A DNA stretch of 64,000 bases from Herpomyces periplanetae (lineage: Eukaryota; Ascomycota; Laboulbeniomycetes; Herpomycetales; Herpomycetaceae): positions 44,944-108,943 of the forward strand of contig WMKJ01000035.1 in assembly GCA_009733715.1 (NCBI GenBank), read 5' to 3'. Positions 35,036 through 46,708 of this stretch are shown here, one piece after another; position 1 is the stretch's first letter, and each line of letters starts with the position of its first letter. The notes below the pieces were generated by a model, which made no database searches, had not been told where the DNA came from, and was given only the letters and a program-made list of their open reading frames with translations. The position numbers and the translations under genes were made by a program.

Positions 35036-35485
35036 TATTGTTCCTCCTCTCCGTTCTTAATTTACGTCAAATGTTCACCGTGTTCAACTTATCATTACCA
35101 TGGCCGTGTGTAAATACAACTTCTCTCCTGCTTCACTCGCCCTTAACGGTTACAAATGGGTCTCTAAAAATCTGTACATGTACCATGCTCATCTAGGATA
35201 TCGACAAATCTCAATATACTCATTGCTAGATACATACCAAGTTTATTATATACAAACATACTCATATACATATATATATTTACCTTTAAACATCACCTTG
35301 CACGGACGAGACACTTTCTCTCCTCCTGGATTGACACGCAACCTTGCAGAGTACCTTGCAATCTCTAAACTAAGATCTTCACAAACCGGACAAGCTTTAA
35401 ATATCCGTTAAATCAATTCAATTAACCGCATATACATATCCACATATATATGCTTGCATCAGTCCACATAAGAGATGTCACTCCG
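35036..35485. other. convergent interval between RLP24 and NBR1-like
   Basis: No gene is seen. It is AT-rich with TATA/CATA microsatellite-like runs near 35255-35280 and 35430-35455. Two 3' UTRs are expected. Confidence 0.5.
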
Positions 35486-38400
35486 TTACAAAGATCGTGC
35501 ATCGTGAACAATCTCTTGATCGAGAATTTCATACTCATCATCCGTAAAAAATTGGTCTGTATCTCCACCCCGAGAATCTCGTCCAATTGATAACTGGCCT
35601 TCAGCCCTTCCCAAATCAACAGAAACACAATCCCTAGTGTCATCGGAATAATCGCATTCTTGACTAGACATTGATTCAGGCCCCAAAGGCACTTCACTAC
35701 TATCTTGAAAGTTCAATTCTTGCTGCTCCTCCATGGTTAAATTTTCCAGAGCTTGCACCAGATCTTTTGCCTTGCATTCCTCTAAGCAGTTAGTCACCAA
35801 TTTCAAACTTTCTTGCTCTACCCGACCTGTACCATCGAAATTTGGTTCCCGATTGGCACAACAGTCATTTAACATTGTTAGCTCACTTTGAGCCGCCTTA
35901 ATACTATCGTTGCATCCACTAAATTCACCGTCCGAAACTATCCCGTCAATCTCACTTCTCTCAGCCTTTATCTCATCTCTATCATCACTAGTATCGCCTA
36001 GTCGAGCCTGCGATGCTTCATCCACATAGTCCTCCATCAAACGGTGATGGTGGCCATATACACCTTCAGCCGACTCGGAGAAAGGTTCATTAAACTCACA
36101 AGAAGTCAAAGTTTGGTAGAGTCTTGACAGGATTGATGAAGTACAACCACCTGCCGCCGCAGCAACATTTACCCCGCCAGCTTGGTTTTGGGAGAAACCG
36201 AGAGTCTTCCGATATGAACATACATTACTGCTTGGAACCGGAATCCTAGACGTCTTGCATCGACCGTTCGCAGAACGTGTAATATTCATATCTCCACCAC
36301 TATCAATAGTTTGATCGATATTTCCACCATTATAGCATGATGTATGATGCGGTGTATCATCTCTTTCCATTTCATTAGCATCAACATTACATCGGTTTCG
36401 TCCGATGGTATTTCCAATGAAATTTCCACTACAAATACTCTCTTGATTCGTCATCGGTTTACCACTCGCAACTTCAATGTGACACCAAAGTTTATCACCA
36501 AACATTTCACCCGATGGATCCATTAAACGCCAATATGAAATTGCTGAGCCCACACGAGCAGGTGAACGAAGTGTAACCTCAAACATACCGATTCCTCCTG
36601 CAAAAATCGGCTCTTCATTGCGGGTGGAGGTTGCCATTGACATTGAAATTGTAGCCTTCTCCGCATCGCACGCAGATGTAATGGGTAATGTGCTCATGTT
36701 AACTAAATGGCAAACCATGTCAACCTCGCCACCGACATAACGAACAGTGCATCCAGCAGGCCAATCTCTCGGACCAGGGTTACGCAACCACCATACCTGT
36801 GTAAAGTATGTAAGGGCAGGATACGGTGTACCATCGAGTATACGATCCACAACAAATTTGGCGTTTAAAACATCCACTGGCGTAGATGTCCCCTCTTTTG
36901 ATAATTTAGATGAGTACATGCCCACTGGTTTATTCAAGTTGGCCAGAATATTTGGCTCCACGTAAGAGTTTATACTCGGTTTTGTCCTTTCGTTACGGAT
37001 AAAGTGAACGGACCCTACACATATAGCATTAAATGGGCTAAACGTGTACCGTCCAAGTAAAATAGGTGGGACTGGTTGTTTCCCTGGTGTAATTAATTCC
37101 GATTCAACTCCCTCGCTATTCTGATATAAAGCACATTCACTTTCAAATTCCTTTAAGTGACGTTGTTGACCGTTGTCACTCGCAGAGGATTCGTATGATG
37201 GATAATGACCCAATCCTTCAGGGGGAACCGAAATATCAATATCGAGATTCGATGTTTCGTTTTTATCCGAATGAGTTGTAATATTAAGAGAGTTGACCGG
37301 TATTGTTAACTTGATTAGAGGGTGAGTTTTATCGTGTAAAGTGTCGGGATACGCTTCACAACGTGAGCATAGATCAGTATCAGGACAAACAGCACACTTG
37401 TACCTAACACCTTGTATACACCGATTAGAGTTGGCGCATAAGGGCCCGTCACACTGAATGTAGGGATGAATGAGTGTGGTGGTAAACGTATCGATTGATG
37501 AAGGTACCGCGGAAAAGTTTTGCAAAGAATCGTAAACAGGAGCGAACGAATGTTTCGAATGACCCGACATCCGCTTACTAAAGCAGGCAGAACAATAGTC
37601 CCAATCCGGACAGTTCAAGCATTTATAGCGCAGACCGACGATAACCTGCTTGCAGTTATCACACGTAGCTTCGTGAACCACGCCACGGCCGGCTTTGCAA
37701 AGTCTGGTTAAGTGATCATCTAACCGAGTACCACGATATCTAGGAACAAACTCATGAGCTGGATGATGAGATATAATTGTCGGCTCAAGGCACTTTAAGC
37801 ATAAGTCAAAATCGGAACAAACGGTACACGTAACTAATTGAGCACAAGAAATTCTGTACGCGCACGAATTGCAATAGCGCACGTTTTTGGCAAAAGGGTC
37901 GGTAAATGCAAACGAAGATAGTATGCCACTGAATGGAGAGTCATTTGTAGCTATAGGGGAAAGTGTCGGAGGCAATGTAGCAGTGGACGGAGGTGTTAGT
38001 TGAGGTGAAATTTCCGTAGAAGACTGAGAGCTTGTCGGTAAAGCGCTGGAGGGGGTAACGTTATTAACAATCGTAATATTTCCTGTAGAATCTGGGGGTG
38101 GTGGTGTAGCGTGTGGCGTGTAGGAACGACATAAATCAATCAAAGCATCTTGCTGGCAGTTAACATTGTGACGAGATCCCTCATCATCCTCGGTGAAGCT
38201 CAAATCCGTAACATTTGAATTGTCATCATTGCAATAATTTACTTCTGAGTTCGACAATTCATACGGTTCACTTGAATTACCACCATCCTTCGTCGTTGAA
38301 AGCGCGTCGGGTTTTGGTCCGCGCGAATTGGCCGTCGACGACTTGGAAAAGGTCGAATAGGAAAAATTTTCTACCGTTCCCGACAAAAATCGCTTAATAA

Positions 38401-38632
38401 GCCAATGATCTTTAAATAGACAATGATTACCGGATGCCACGCAGAATGAACAAAGATTATAGTTTCCGGAGTCACAGTTACTGCAGTGGAAGTAAGGATG
38501 AAGGGGTTGAAGAGGTTCAAGACATATAGAGCATGCAAGTGATGATGGTTGACAGGAGGCAGAGGGGGTGACGATACTGGTCAACGACGGCGATGAAACT
38601 TCACTATCGTTGGATTGAGTATCTGACGACAT
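35486..38632 (-). CDS. NBR1-like selective autophagy receptor (four ZZ fingers + FW domain + LIR)
   Basis: Intronless, 1048 aa. Four ZZ-type zinc fingers are visible, at about residues 34-77 (CSICLEP...CSNC...CSFC), 253-300 (CNSCAYR...CTVC...CLKC), 319-368 (CDNCKQVIVGLRYKC...CSAC) and 390-442 (CDGPLCA...RYKCAVC...CSRC). An NBR1 central (FW) domain spans about 589-721, with VWWLRNPGPRDWPAGC and SYWRLMDPSGEMFGDKLWC. The acidic Ser-rich tail ends near DDEYEILDQE, where YEIL (1034-1037) fits the W/F/Y-x-x-L LIR/AIM that binds Atg8. NBR1 proteins link cargo, including aminopeptidases in fission yeast, to the vacuole. There is no PB1 or UBA domain, as in fungal homologues. Cargo here is unknown. 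Confidence 0.88.
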   Translation of the reverse strand: MSSDTQSNDSEVSSPSLTSIVTPSASCQPSSLACSICLEPLQPLHPYFHCSNCDSGNYNLCSFCVASGNHCLFKDHWLIKRFLSGTVENFSYSTFSKSSTANSRGPKPDALSTTKDGGNSSEPYELSNSEVNYCNDDNSNVTDLSFTEDDEGSRHNVNCQQDALIDLCRSYTPHATPPPPDSTGNITIVNNVTPSSALPTSSQSSTEISPQLTPPSTATLPPTLSPIATNDSPFSGILSSFAFTDPFAKNVRYCNSCAYRISCAQLVTCTVCSDFDLCLKCLEPTIISHHPAHEFVPRYRGTRLDDHLTRLCKAGRGVVHEATCDNCKQVIVGLRYKCLNCPDWDYCSACFSKRMSGHSKHSFAPVYDSLQNFSAVPSSIDTFTTTLIHPYIQCDGPLCANSNRCIQGVRYKCAVCPDTDLCSRCEAYPDTLHDKTHPLIKLTIPVNSLNITTHSDKNETSNLDIDISVPPEGLGHYPSYESSASDNGQQRHLKEFESECALYQNSEGVESELITPGKQPVPPILLGRYTFSPFNAICVGSVHFIRNERTKPSINSYVEPNILANLNKPVGMYSSKLSKEGTSTPVDVLNAKFVVDRILDGTPYPALTYFTQVWWLRNPGPRDWPAGCTVRYVGGEVDMVCHLVNMSTLPITSACDAEKATISMSMATSTRNEEPIFAGGIGMFEVTLRSPARVGSAISYWRLMDPSGEMFGDKLWCHIEVASGKPMTNQESICSGNFIGNTIGRNRCNVDANEMERDDTPHHTSCYNGGNIDQTIDSGGDMNITRSANGRCKTSRIPVPSSNVCSYRKTLGFSQNQAGGVNVAAAAGGCTSSILSRLYQTLTSCEFNEPFSESAEGVYGHHHRLMEDYVDEASQARLGDTSDDRDEIKAERSEIDGIVSDGEFSGCNDSIKAAQSELTMLNDCCANREPNFDGTGRVEQESLKLVTNCLEECKAKDLVQALENLTMEEQQELNFQDSSEVPLGPESMSSQECDYSDDTRDCVSVDLGRAEGQLSIGRDSRGGDTDQFFTDDEYEILDQEIVHDARSL

Positions 38633-40073
38633 ACTTCAAATTTTTCAAAATGTATTCAAAAATAGATAATATTAAAACAAATTTGGTAATTTTTTCAAAT
38701 TTTTTTACAAACTGTGTGAAGAGGTGATAAATATGTAAATGGACAAGGTAAGGGGGGGGAATTAGAGAGAATGGTGAGAATTATGGTTGAGCGTAGAGGA
38801 TGAATACGCACTTTCCGTGCACATTCACTTCACACTTACTAACGTAAGGGTATTAAGCAAGAAAGTCAAAAAAGACAAAAAGTGCCATGTAGAAGCTGGA
38901 ATGAAGAGGGCTAAGCTTGGGAAAGGTTAAATATATAAAAGTCTGGTAGGGCTAAGAAAAGTAGACAAAGGGCTCGTACACCCGGAATGTAGGATTAGTT
39001 TTGCACCAGGTTTAACTATATTTAGTGATTACATACTACTAAGAGTTGCATTATACTCCCAACTACGTTTAAAGGATCAGTATTTGCACAAGTTAGAACA
39101 CTTCGCAAAAACTGTAAAATATCAACATATTCCCACAAGTCAAACTGATAACTACTTTTACTATCAAATCAACAACTTTTATGACTACGAAACCCATCCT
39201 CCAGATCCAAGTGCATGTCACAGCCTTTTACACAAAACAAACGTACAAACACATTGTTTCTTACACCACCTCTCCAACCATAAACTCTCCATACCCAACT
39301 TTAAACCAATTCCCATACACTTCGCCACCAGCACTCTACCCTACGTATACTTAGTAATCCAATGAGTAGGAAGAGGTGGTTTTCCGACAAGGCTGAAACA
39401 CAGTCCGCCGGAGCGGACAGGATCAAAAGCCCGCACCTTCCGGATTTAGCCGGCATGCTTATCTCTTGTTTCAGCCCTGCTGTTCCTTCTGCTTTTGCCG
39501 CCGAGTTTGTGTATACAATTCTTCATGTTTACTCGGGAGTATTGTTAGTACGATAAAAGAATTAATATTTTCATTTTTTATAATCATGTTAGGCTGGGTT
39601 GTTATACTACATCAATCAAGGTAATTGTTCCTACGTTTTGTACATTTGGGTTTACTCATACTAAAGTATTCCTTGCTCATGTTAAGTGTTTTACGTATTA
39701 TCAGATCCCCATTTACTTTCTTTACTCTTCAAATCTGTATTTACTTATTAGAGATAAAGCATAGTTACTTGCCAGCCTTCATGTAAAATCGATCATCAAA
39801 CAACCTTTAAATTTATGCACATAATAGTTGCGAAAAGTTAACATATTCCCTCAACACGAAATTCCTCCAAACTGGGCACATCAAAAGTCCACTTCTACAA
39901 ACACATACCTATACCTATTCCCACCCCCTACGACCCACCGCCAAAGTCTTTCAATATCAACAAACTAACGCAAAACGATGTTCTTTTCATCAACCGCCAC
40001 AACTAACTGAATAGGGTGATGCACCACACTCGACATTAACTTGCACCTCCGCCAGCCCAAAAATATTTCAATG
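38633..40073. other. intergenic interval, leader of NBR1-like gene and 3' side of the Btz-like gene
   Basis: The part next to the NBR1-like start (38633-38990) is purine-rich on the plus strand, hence pyrimidine-rich on that gene's strand. The remainder is AT-rich. A short possible exon at 39362-39556 is listed separately. Confidence 0.5.
39362..39556 (+). CDS. possible small protein or exon, unrecognised
   Basis: A 64-residue frame starts with ATG and reads MSRKRWFSDKAETQSAGADR at its N-terminus, with a moderately hydrophobic C-terminal half. GC content is higher than in its AT-rich surroundings, which hints at coding, but no family is recognised and no splice partner was found. It could be chance. 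It contains a 6-bp inverted repeat (gtccgc/gcggac) around 39403-39418. Confidence 0.2.
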   Translation: MSRKRWFSDKAETQSAGADRIKSPHLPDLAGMLISCFSPAVPSAFAAEFVYTILHVYSGVLLVR

Positions 40074-42512
40074 TCAATAACTATAGTAAAATCCTGGCGC
40101 ACTATAGTAATATACCATTCCATTTCGCTCTTGCGCGACCACACTTCCTGGCGTTACTCCATCATCCATTGCTCTGTACACCATCATATACTCTGGATAT
40201 TGGCAATGCGCAGACTGAATCGGAACTGGAGATGATGACGCAGCTCTATTTAAGTTCATATACGCAGGACTTATTGGCATCGCAGATAATGACGGCAACA
40301 TTGCTGTATGTGATGGAAAAATCCCGTTCAACGTCATTGCCGATACCGATCCATCTATTGGTAACGTTCCATCGTTAGTGACTTTTGACGTACAACCCTC
40401 CCCAAAATATTCATCCTTCGTCGTGGCATCTTCTGAATATTCACTATCGAGCTGTTTAGGTACTTCGTAGTAGCTAGAACAAACTACCGTATCACCGTGA
40501 CGTTGCCAACTCGCATTTTTGTCTTCCAGCACCCACTTCTCTTGTAATACAGCATCATCCTTCTCATAGCCCTCAAGCAAAGTCTTGTGGACTACAATGT
40601 CGCCATCCTTATGCGACAATCCCTCTTTATCTGATTCCATTAACGTGATTTCATTATTAGCTAGAAACTCATCACCACATCCCGATTTTTCACTAGTGTC
40701 GTTGATCTCTAGATCAACCTTAATATCCGTGTTACTACCAAGTGCATTATCATTACTCGTATCATTTGCATTGGACGTAGAGCTTGTTATCGCTGACACC
40801 GCAGTTAATATCTGTGGGGTGAGCACATTCTCCTGCTTGGGCACGGACTTCCAGCATTCTGACTGTTTGAATTCATGCGACTCCTCAACATCAAGTAAAG
40901 CCTGGGATAAATCCAACATCTTCTCATCATCAAGTAATGCACCGTTGGCTATTGTCTGCCCTTTCTCACACGGCGGTAACTTAACTCGTAGGGCACCAAT
41001 ATCGTAAGGTATAGTTTCAACATCATCATCAATCGTACGCGTTAAAACTGTCAACACTCGCGTTGAATGGAACGGAGGTTCCGACTTAACAACACCTCCG
41101 GGGTACACGTACTTGGCGTTGTCCACCGCACCGGGTAAAGCAATTCGGACTGCCGCACCCTTGCTAAAGGGACTTTTAAGCTTCAGTTGAGTCATCCTAC
41201 GCTGTACTGGCTTTATCGTAATGTATTTGGTTGATTGAGAACCCGGTAAAACCAATCGCACTTCAGTACTATCATGTACTGTGCTTTCTAAATGTCCATT
41301 TGATCCTATATCTGATATCATTCCGCATCCTGCGCTGCTCTTAGCCTCTGCTGTGAGGCATGTCTTATCGAACGTTCTTGTTTCATTCCTAGAGGCGGGG
41401 ATATCCCTTGAGTTCGCACAACCTGATTTATCTTGACAAGAAGACATAGCGTTACCTTGAGGATCCTCGTCGTTAACATGTTTACCCGATGATATTGATT
41501 GGGATGCCTTTGGACTTTCCGTTTTCTGACTTAAACTGTCGTTCTGCTCCGTAACCTTTCGGCGGGCCGCAATCTTTGCTTCTGCACCTGCAAATTGTGA
41601 ATCGCATGGCCCAAATTCGAATAAGTCATGTGCCCACTTCTTAGGAAAATTATCCCATCGGCTAAACCGTTTCCCATGATGTTGACCCTTAAATTTTGAA
41701 TCGACACCATTAAGTGCAAAAGTACCATTATAACTGCTACTTTTGTTAGCACTTCTTGAATTTGAGTTGAACTTTTTTCCAGTTGTTGGTTGCTGATCTT
41801 GCCAACAATATTGGTTGGTCTTGACTTGGGAAAAGCATGATGAGTTAAGACCTTTCAGGGTTGACACAGCTTTAGTGGAAGGTAATTTGGTGATTATTCG
41901 AGAATTTTCATCGTAAGAGGATGCTTTTTTAAATTTAGATTTGTTGGTTAACCGAGTTTCCCAATTTTGATGCTGCTCCCGGGCCCTTGTTTGATTAGAA
42001 TTGAATGCAGGCGTTATGGTAACGGAAGAACTATGTTTATTCGCAGGTAACGTGGTAGATAACGCGTTGGATCGTCCAGTTGACGATGAATCTGATGTTT
42101 GAAGCGTGTTGCAAGTGGCCTTGAGCTTGTCATCGGAGTTTCTAAGTACTGACTTGGAATGATTTGGTAAAGTACCTGTTGAGCCTGCAAAATTTTGGGG
42201 GGAGGGGGATATTTTTATAATGTCTTGGGGTTTAGAATGATTCATATTATCGGTAGTAGTAACGGTGACAGCTGGAGCTGTTGACTCAAGTTCATCATCA
42301 TCATCTGTAACGCTAGAGATAGATGAAGGGGTAGCAAGAGAGTCGACATCATCGTTTTCTAAATCTTCACCGTCAGCATTTGTGTCGGTATCTGTATCGG
42401 TATCAGCTTCGGCGAAGGAGTCATCCTCAGGCGAAGCATCTTCTGAGCCTGGAAGCCGACGGCGAAAGCGCAAAAGCTGGTTACGGCTTCGAGTTGAGGA
42501 CGTGGCAGGCAT
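40074..42512 (-). CDS. Ser/Asp-rich protein with possible divergent Btz (Barentsz/CASC3) motif
   Basis: Intronless, 812 aa, largely low-complexity: an Asp/Thr-rich N-terminus with a DTDTDTDT run, Ser/Asn-rich linkers and Ser-rich acidic stretches. The segment 228-299 holds SQVKTNQYCWQDQ and, about 45 residues later, RWDNFPKKWAHDLFEF. This spacing and the W-x-HD-x-F core resemble the two halves of the eIF4A3-binding Btz/SELOR module of CASC3, in which VP-x-x-G-x-[FY]-x-x-HD-x-R is followed by W-x-HD-x-[FY]. The first half is degenerate here (QD in place of HD). The C-terminus ends with aromatic repeats (NGMVYYYSAPGFYYSY). An exon-junction-complex or mRNP role is a tentative inference; otherwise the protein is unrecognised. 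Confidence 0.45.
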   Translation of the reverse strand: MPATSSTRSRNQLLRFRRRLPGSEDASPEDDSFAEADTDTDTDTNADGEDLENDDVDSLATPSSISSVTDDDDELESTAPAVTVTTTDNMNHSKPQDIIKISPSPQNFAGSTGTLPNHSKSVLRNSDDKLKATCNTLQTSDSSSTGRSNALSTTLPANKHSSSVTITPAFNSNQTRAREQHQNWETRLTNKSKFKKASSYDENSRIITKLPSTKAVSTLKGLNSSCFSQVKTNQYCWQDQQPTTGKKFNSNSRSANKSSSYNGTFALNGVDSKFKGQHHGKRFSRWDNFPKKWAHDLFEFGPCDSQFAGAEAKIAARRKVTEQNDSLSQKTESPKASQSISSGKHVNDEDPQGNAMSSCQDKSGCANSRDIPASRNETRTFDKTCLTAEAKSSAGCGMISDIGSNGHLESTVHDSTEVRLVLPGSQSTKYITIKPVQRRMTQLKLKSPFSKGAAVRIALPGAVDNAKYVYPGGVVKSEPPFHSTRVLTVLTRTIDDDVETIPYDIGALRVKLPPCEKGQTIANGALLDDEKMLDLSQALLDVEESHEFKQSECWKSVPKQENVLTPQILTAVSAITSSTSNANDTSNDNALGSNTDIKVDLEINDTSEKSGCGDEFLANNEITLMESDKEGLSHKDGDIVVHKTLLEGYEKDDAVLQEKWVLEDKNASWQRHGDTVVCSSYYEVPKQLDSEYSEDATTKDEYFGEGCTSKVTNDGTLPIDGSVSAMTLNGIFPSHTAMLPSLSAMPISPAYMNLNRAASSSPVPIQSAHCQYPEYMMVYRAMDDGVTPGSVVAQERNGMVYYYSAPGFYYSY

Positions 42513-44083
42513 AACGCTAGAAAGTCAGTGCTTATGTATGCCGAGATGACCGTAACTTTTGTGATTTTGATAATTTGAGTTTACTTGAACAAGCGGGGGA
42601 ATATTTTCAATTATGTGTACGTCAAAGGTTGATAAAAAGTGAATCCTTCCTGGTGATATGAGCGTATGTTTAAGTAAAATGGGCAAGTTTTGAAGTAATA
42701 GGAAGTACGTGACAGATGAATGCACGGGAAGAAAAACGTGAAAGAATTACGTAGGTGGTGGATAAAGGTAAATTCCCGTATAGAGAGAAAAATTTAAAAA
42801 ATGGGTAAGGAAGAGGGAGGGGGTATTCGATGGGGTTAAGTTGATAATGGAGTTCACAGGCTTTTGGCAGTGGGTTGTAATAAAGAGAAGGAAAGGAAGG
42901 TAAAACGCTAATCAAAACACAAAAGAAATTCCAACTGACTGAGCCCAAGCCTCACGAAACACACGTAGTGAGTAAATGCAAAGAACGGGTTAACCAGCGT
43001 TTATAAAGAAATAGACGAGTTGAGAATATTTTGATATGAAACGAGTATGAAATTTGAAGACACCGACAATAGTACACGGGAACAGCCCAATTTTGTTCAA
43101 CAGTGTAAAAAAATATAGGTCGAGAGAAACGATAACTGGATCAGAGAAGAGAATAAATGCAATCGATAAAAATATTATCAGAAGCCCGTACTCGGTATGC
43201 TATTACTAACAAGTCTCGGTAATTCTGTTGTTGATGCCGATAAATTGAGATTGCCGAAAAGCCGAATGGAGAGGGAAGATTACGTTATTGAGAGTGAAAT
43301 TTCGACATGAGATATTCCAGCATGAAATAAATACACATAAACCTACAAGCACAACTGAGTTTTGGTTGATACCTATATTCACCAATTATTATTACGAGTC
43401 TTCATCCATCAAATAAATTGCTATCGTTAAACATATACTGCAACCAAACAAATCACAGGCTAATTTAAACCGGAAACTCGAACGTTACCTTTAACATACA
43501 TGTTCGGGAATTCGCTCTCATGCATTATAAAGCCCTAATTAAACCTGCGAATCCTTTTCCGAGACCAAGACAACACGCAGACCAGCTTCCGTAGGCATTC
43601 CCACGTCGGCATGCCGTTTGAGGCATTCGGCAAGGACCAATAAACAATGATAATTCCATCCGATATTTGAAAACACAGTTCGAAGCCGAAGTTCCCGGAA
43701 ATCTTTCTTGATACAAATACCATCGGCCCGACCATTAGTTGAGAATTTTCACGGTAACCCGATTTGACATGTCCGTTTTCCAAATGTCTCGAAGATTGAA
43801 CGGAAAAAATGAGCTAAATATTGAAAGAAGAAAGAGATTGTGCGCCGTTTATAGATTGCTCAGTTGGTCGCCAAGTTTAAAGAGAATTTTAAATAAGAAT
43901 TAGTATCAGCACTTCCTTCAGGCTCATCATGAAATATTTACTCCATCTTTGTATTCAGCTTTTGGCTTTTTTTAACTTCATTAATCTATGGATCAATTAG
44001 TACACATCTACCCGATTGGATTCGTTCAGAATTAGCATGATTATATCCACCTAAATGCCCCATACTTCATTTAATCATCATCT
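42513..44083. other. intergenic interval between the Btz-like gene and SLY1
   Basis: No gene is supported. 42513-42960 is purine-rich on the plus strand (pyrimidine leader of the minus-strand gene). The overlapping minus-strand frames near 43525-43783 have no recognisable domain. Confidence 0.5.
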
Positions 44084-46708
44084 TTAAATAGGTAAGCTCT
44101 CTTCGCCCAATGCTTTCAAAGGTCCATTTACAAATTCCGTAGCATTCATAAGTTCCGTGCTACCATAAACAACTCTTCTTCCATAATATGTTAAATCTGT
44201 TCCTTTAACTCGAGCGTCAGATCTCGTTATATCATTAGATATTCCACTGCCACCCAATAATCTGCCACCATCATTTTCACCCCGTCGTGCCCAATCTTGT
44301 AAATTTCCATACTCATCAATACTCCCACCTCCAATCACAAAGACTATTCCTTCTTTAAAGGTTTGGCGCTTTTGCCCAAAACTCGCCTCAATTCCTCTAT
44401 TGCTCGCTCTTGTAGTTGAAGGTCCTAAATCGGGAAAATCACTTATACTTCCAGTCTCACTGTCAAGTTTACCACTAGCCGTTATTATACCTCGGGCACT
44501 TGCACTTTTTGGATCAAAGTAAAGAAAATGTTCTGTTTTGCTGACTGCCCAGCTGCTCCCATTACTCGGTTCCATAATACTCTCCACTATTTTAGTTAGT
44601 GTAAAATCTTTATTTGACGGTAAAAATTTTCGCACTCCAGAAAGGAGTGTATCTAAATTCGCCGATCCTAATCCAGCTGTTTCCATAAATCGAGCAGATA
44701 AAGACGTAATTCCCTTAAAAAGCTCATTGGATGTTGACGTCCCAACGGGTTTAGACGTTCCACTCACTGATCCTGTACTTGTATTGGCATTCGACATAGT
44801 CATCATCTTATTAATTTCTCGTACTCTAATCCCAGATTAATTCCAATAGTAATCATATTAATAATCTCGCTGATAATTCAACCTTTTAAAGTATAAAAAT
44901 TTGCAAAATGTGCACTTACCGTTTAATATAAGGAATACATGACGTATCTGCTCCAGCTTCTTTCAAGGCCCCAATAAACTGTAAAAGTTCCCCACGAGTA
45001 AGGCTATGCTCAGTACTCATGTACCATATAATGAATAGACGTAGTTTATCCATCGGATTGTTTCCACGTTCCATTTGGGTTATATGCTCTAGCAACTGAA
45101 CTTTACTTATTTTGGTAACATTCATTTCCATTTCATAATAATTATCCAATTGGCGTGATTTAATCTCCGATAAAAGCTTAGTAGCAATGTTCACATGTTT
45201 ATCAATGGTGCGTTTTCGTTCCCCAAGCTCTGGGAGCTGCGCAATTGCTGCCTTTAAATTGTGTGCTGATGAATGTGGGTCACTGTTCTCCAAGTCTGAA
45301 ATATTAGAAACTCCGGTTTTTCTAGTTAGTTCCTTGGCATCATCTTTATACTTATTCAACTCTGCGTCGATATCTTCAGCAACTTGAGGGAAAGGTAGTG
45401 CCACATTGCGTCTCCAAAAATAATCATTGGAATCAATATGATATGTTCGCGACGCTTTATTATCGTTGCTCTTGTTGGATTCATCCGCAAATTTCATGGT
45501 TAATCTATTGAGACGCATATCAAATACGTCATTAACTAGAGACTGGTAAGTCCATGAATGGGACAAAATTGGAACTAAGTCAATTGAACGATCAACTATT
45601 ACAAGAACCGGCCGCCCTGTTGCCGTATTTGTACAAGGATATCGTGGTGTAGCCTTGGAAAACAAGTTATTTTTAGAATTAAGTATATGATCACGCAATT
45701 TGCGATCCAACTTAGCCGCAATAATTTCAGCAGCACCACCTTTGGGACATCGTATAATTGGAATGGACCCTAATGACGAACCAGTCAGACAAAGATTTTA
45801 ACAAATGAGCTTACTATCACATATACCGGAATAAATGATTAAAATATATAAAACTCTTACCCATAGTCACAACAACACTGAATAAGCCGTTGACAATTTG
45901 ATCAATAAGTTCGAATAATTGTTCATCGGTAGTATTTGAAGAGTTTACGACGGTGTAGGAATCGGAGCCCAAACCTAAACTAAATAAATCTGGTTCGCTA
46001 ACCATGAAATTAAGGTATTGATCATAAATCTGCTCAATGTGATCAGCAGTTCCGGAACTGGCAGCTTGTGAGGCAAAATCTTCGAGCAACGGGCGAGGTA
46101 TGGAGTACAAAAAGTTTATGTAAACGGGAGAATAGAGTTCACGCGATAAATCTGAGATGATTTTAGTAATATTATCCTTTGTAGGTTCGACGAGGTAAAT
46201 TGCAGGAACATCCGGAATTGGAACACGATTGGAATTAATATTTCTGTATAGGATTAGCAGGTGAAAAGTAACGAAATTATGAAATAAGAAAATTGTAGTG
46301 GACGCACAAGTGAACCGTAACGCCACAGTTTCGCAAGTCCTGGACTTGTAATAGACAGCTTATCACGTCACGCCCAGTATTATCGAAGACCAAAACTTTC
46401 CAAATAGGCTCGCCATCTGGGTTAACAAGAGATGAGCAAGATGAAATTTCTGGAGTAGTTAAACTTATTGTACTAGCAGTACTAGAAGGGGCACGAATTA
46501 CGGGGCCAGTACTGTTAACATCATCTCCAAAAGAGTTGAAAGGATAATTGGGCTTATTTAAGTTTAAAATTTTATAAATTGATGCTATATTAATGATTAT
46601 TTGAACGTTAATAAACGAACGTATATAGCGATAGATCAGCGTAGGAGAATATAGAAAACTGAAGTACAAACCAATTTGACGGTCACGTAGAGAGTGGCCG
46701 CCTGCCAT
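44084..46708 (-). CDS. SLY1: Sec1/Munc18-family protein Sly1 (ER-Golgi SNARE regulator)
   Basis: Five exons on the minus strand: 46708-46672, 46584-46308, 46243-45861, 45769-44920 and 44825-44084, giving 762 aa; all junction phases close. The rebuilt N-terminus reads MAGGHSLRDRQIASIYKILN, and later blocks are WKVLVFDNTGRDVISCLL, IPDVPAIYLVEP, IPIIRCPKGGAAEI and VLIVD-type VIVDRSIDLVPILSHSWTYQ. The C-terminus has DLTYYGRRVVYGSTELMNA, the end of SM domain 3b. Sly1 binds syntaxin-5/Sed5 and promotes SNARE assembly in ER-Golgi traffic. It is longer than yeast Sly1 (666 aa), mainly through Ser/Thr-rich inserts near residues 30-70 and in the last exon. The first exon (37 nt) is short but family-consistent. 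Confidence 0.93.

Noticed and set aside
43525-43783. overlapping minus-strand frames of 63 and 82 aa
   Set aside because: Short, in two different frames, no recognisable motif, no splice partners, and in AT-rich intergenic DNA.
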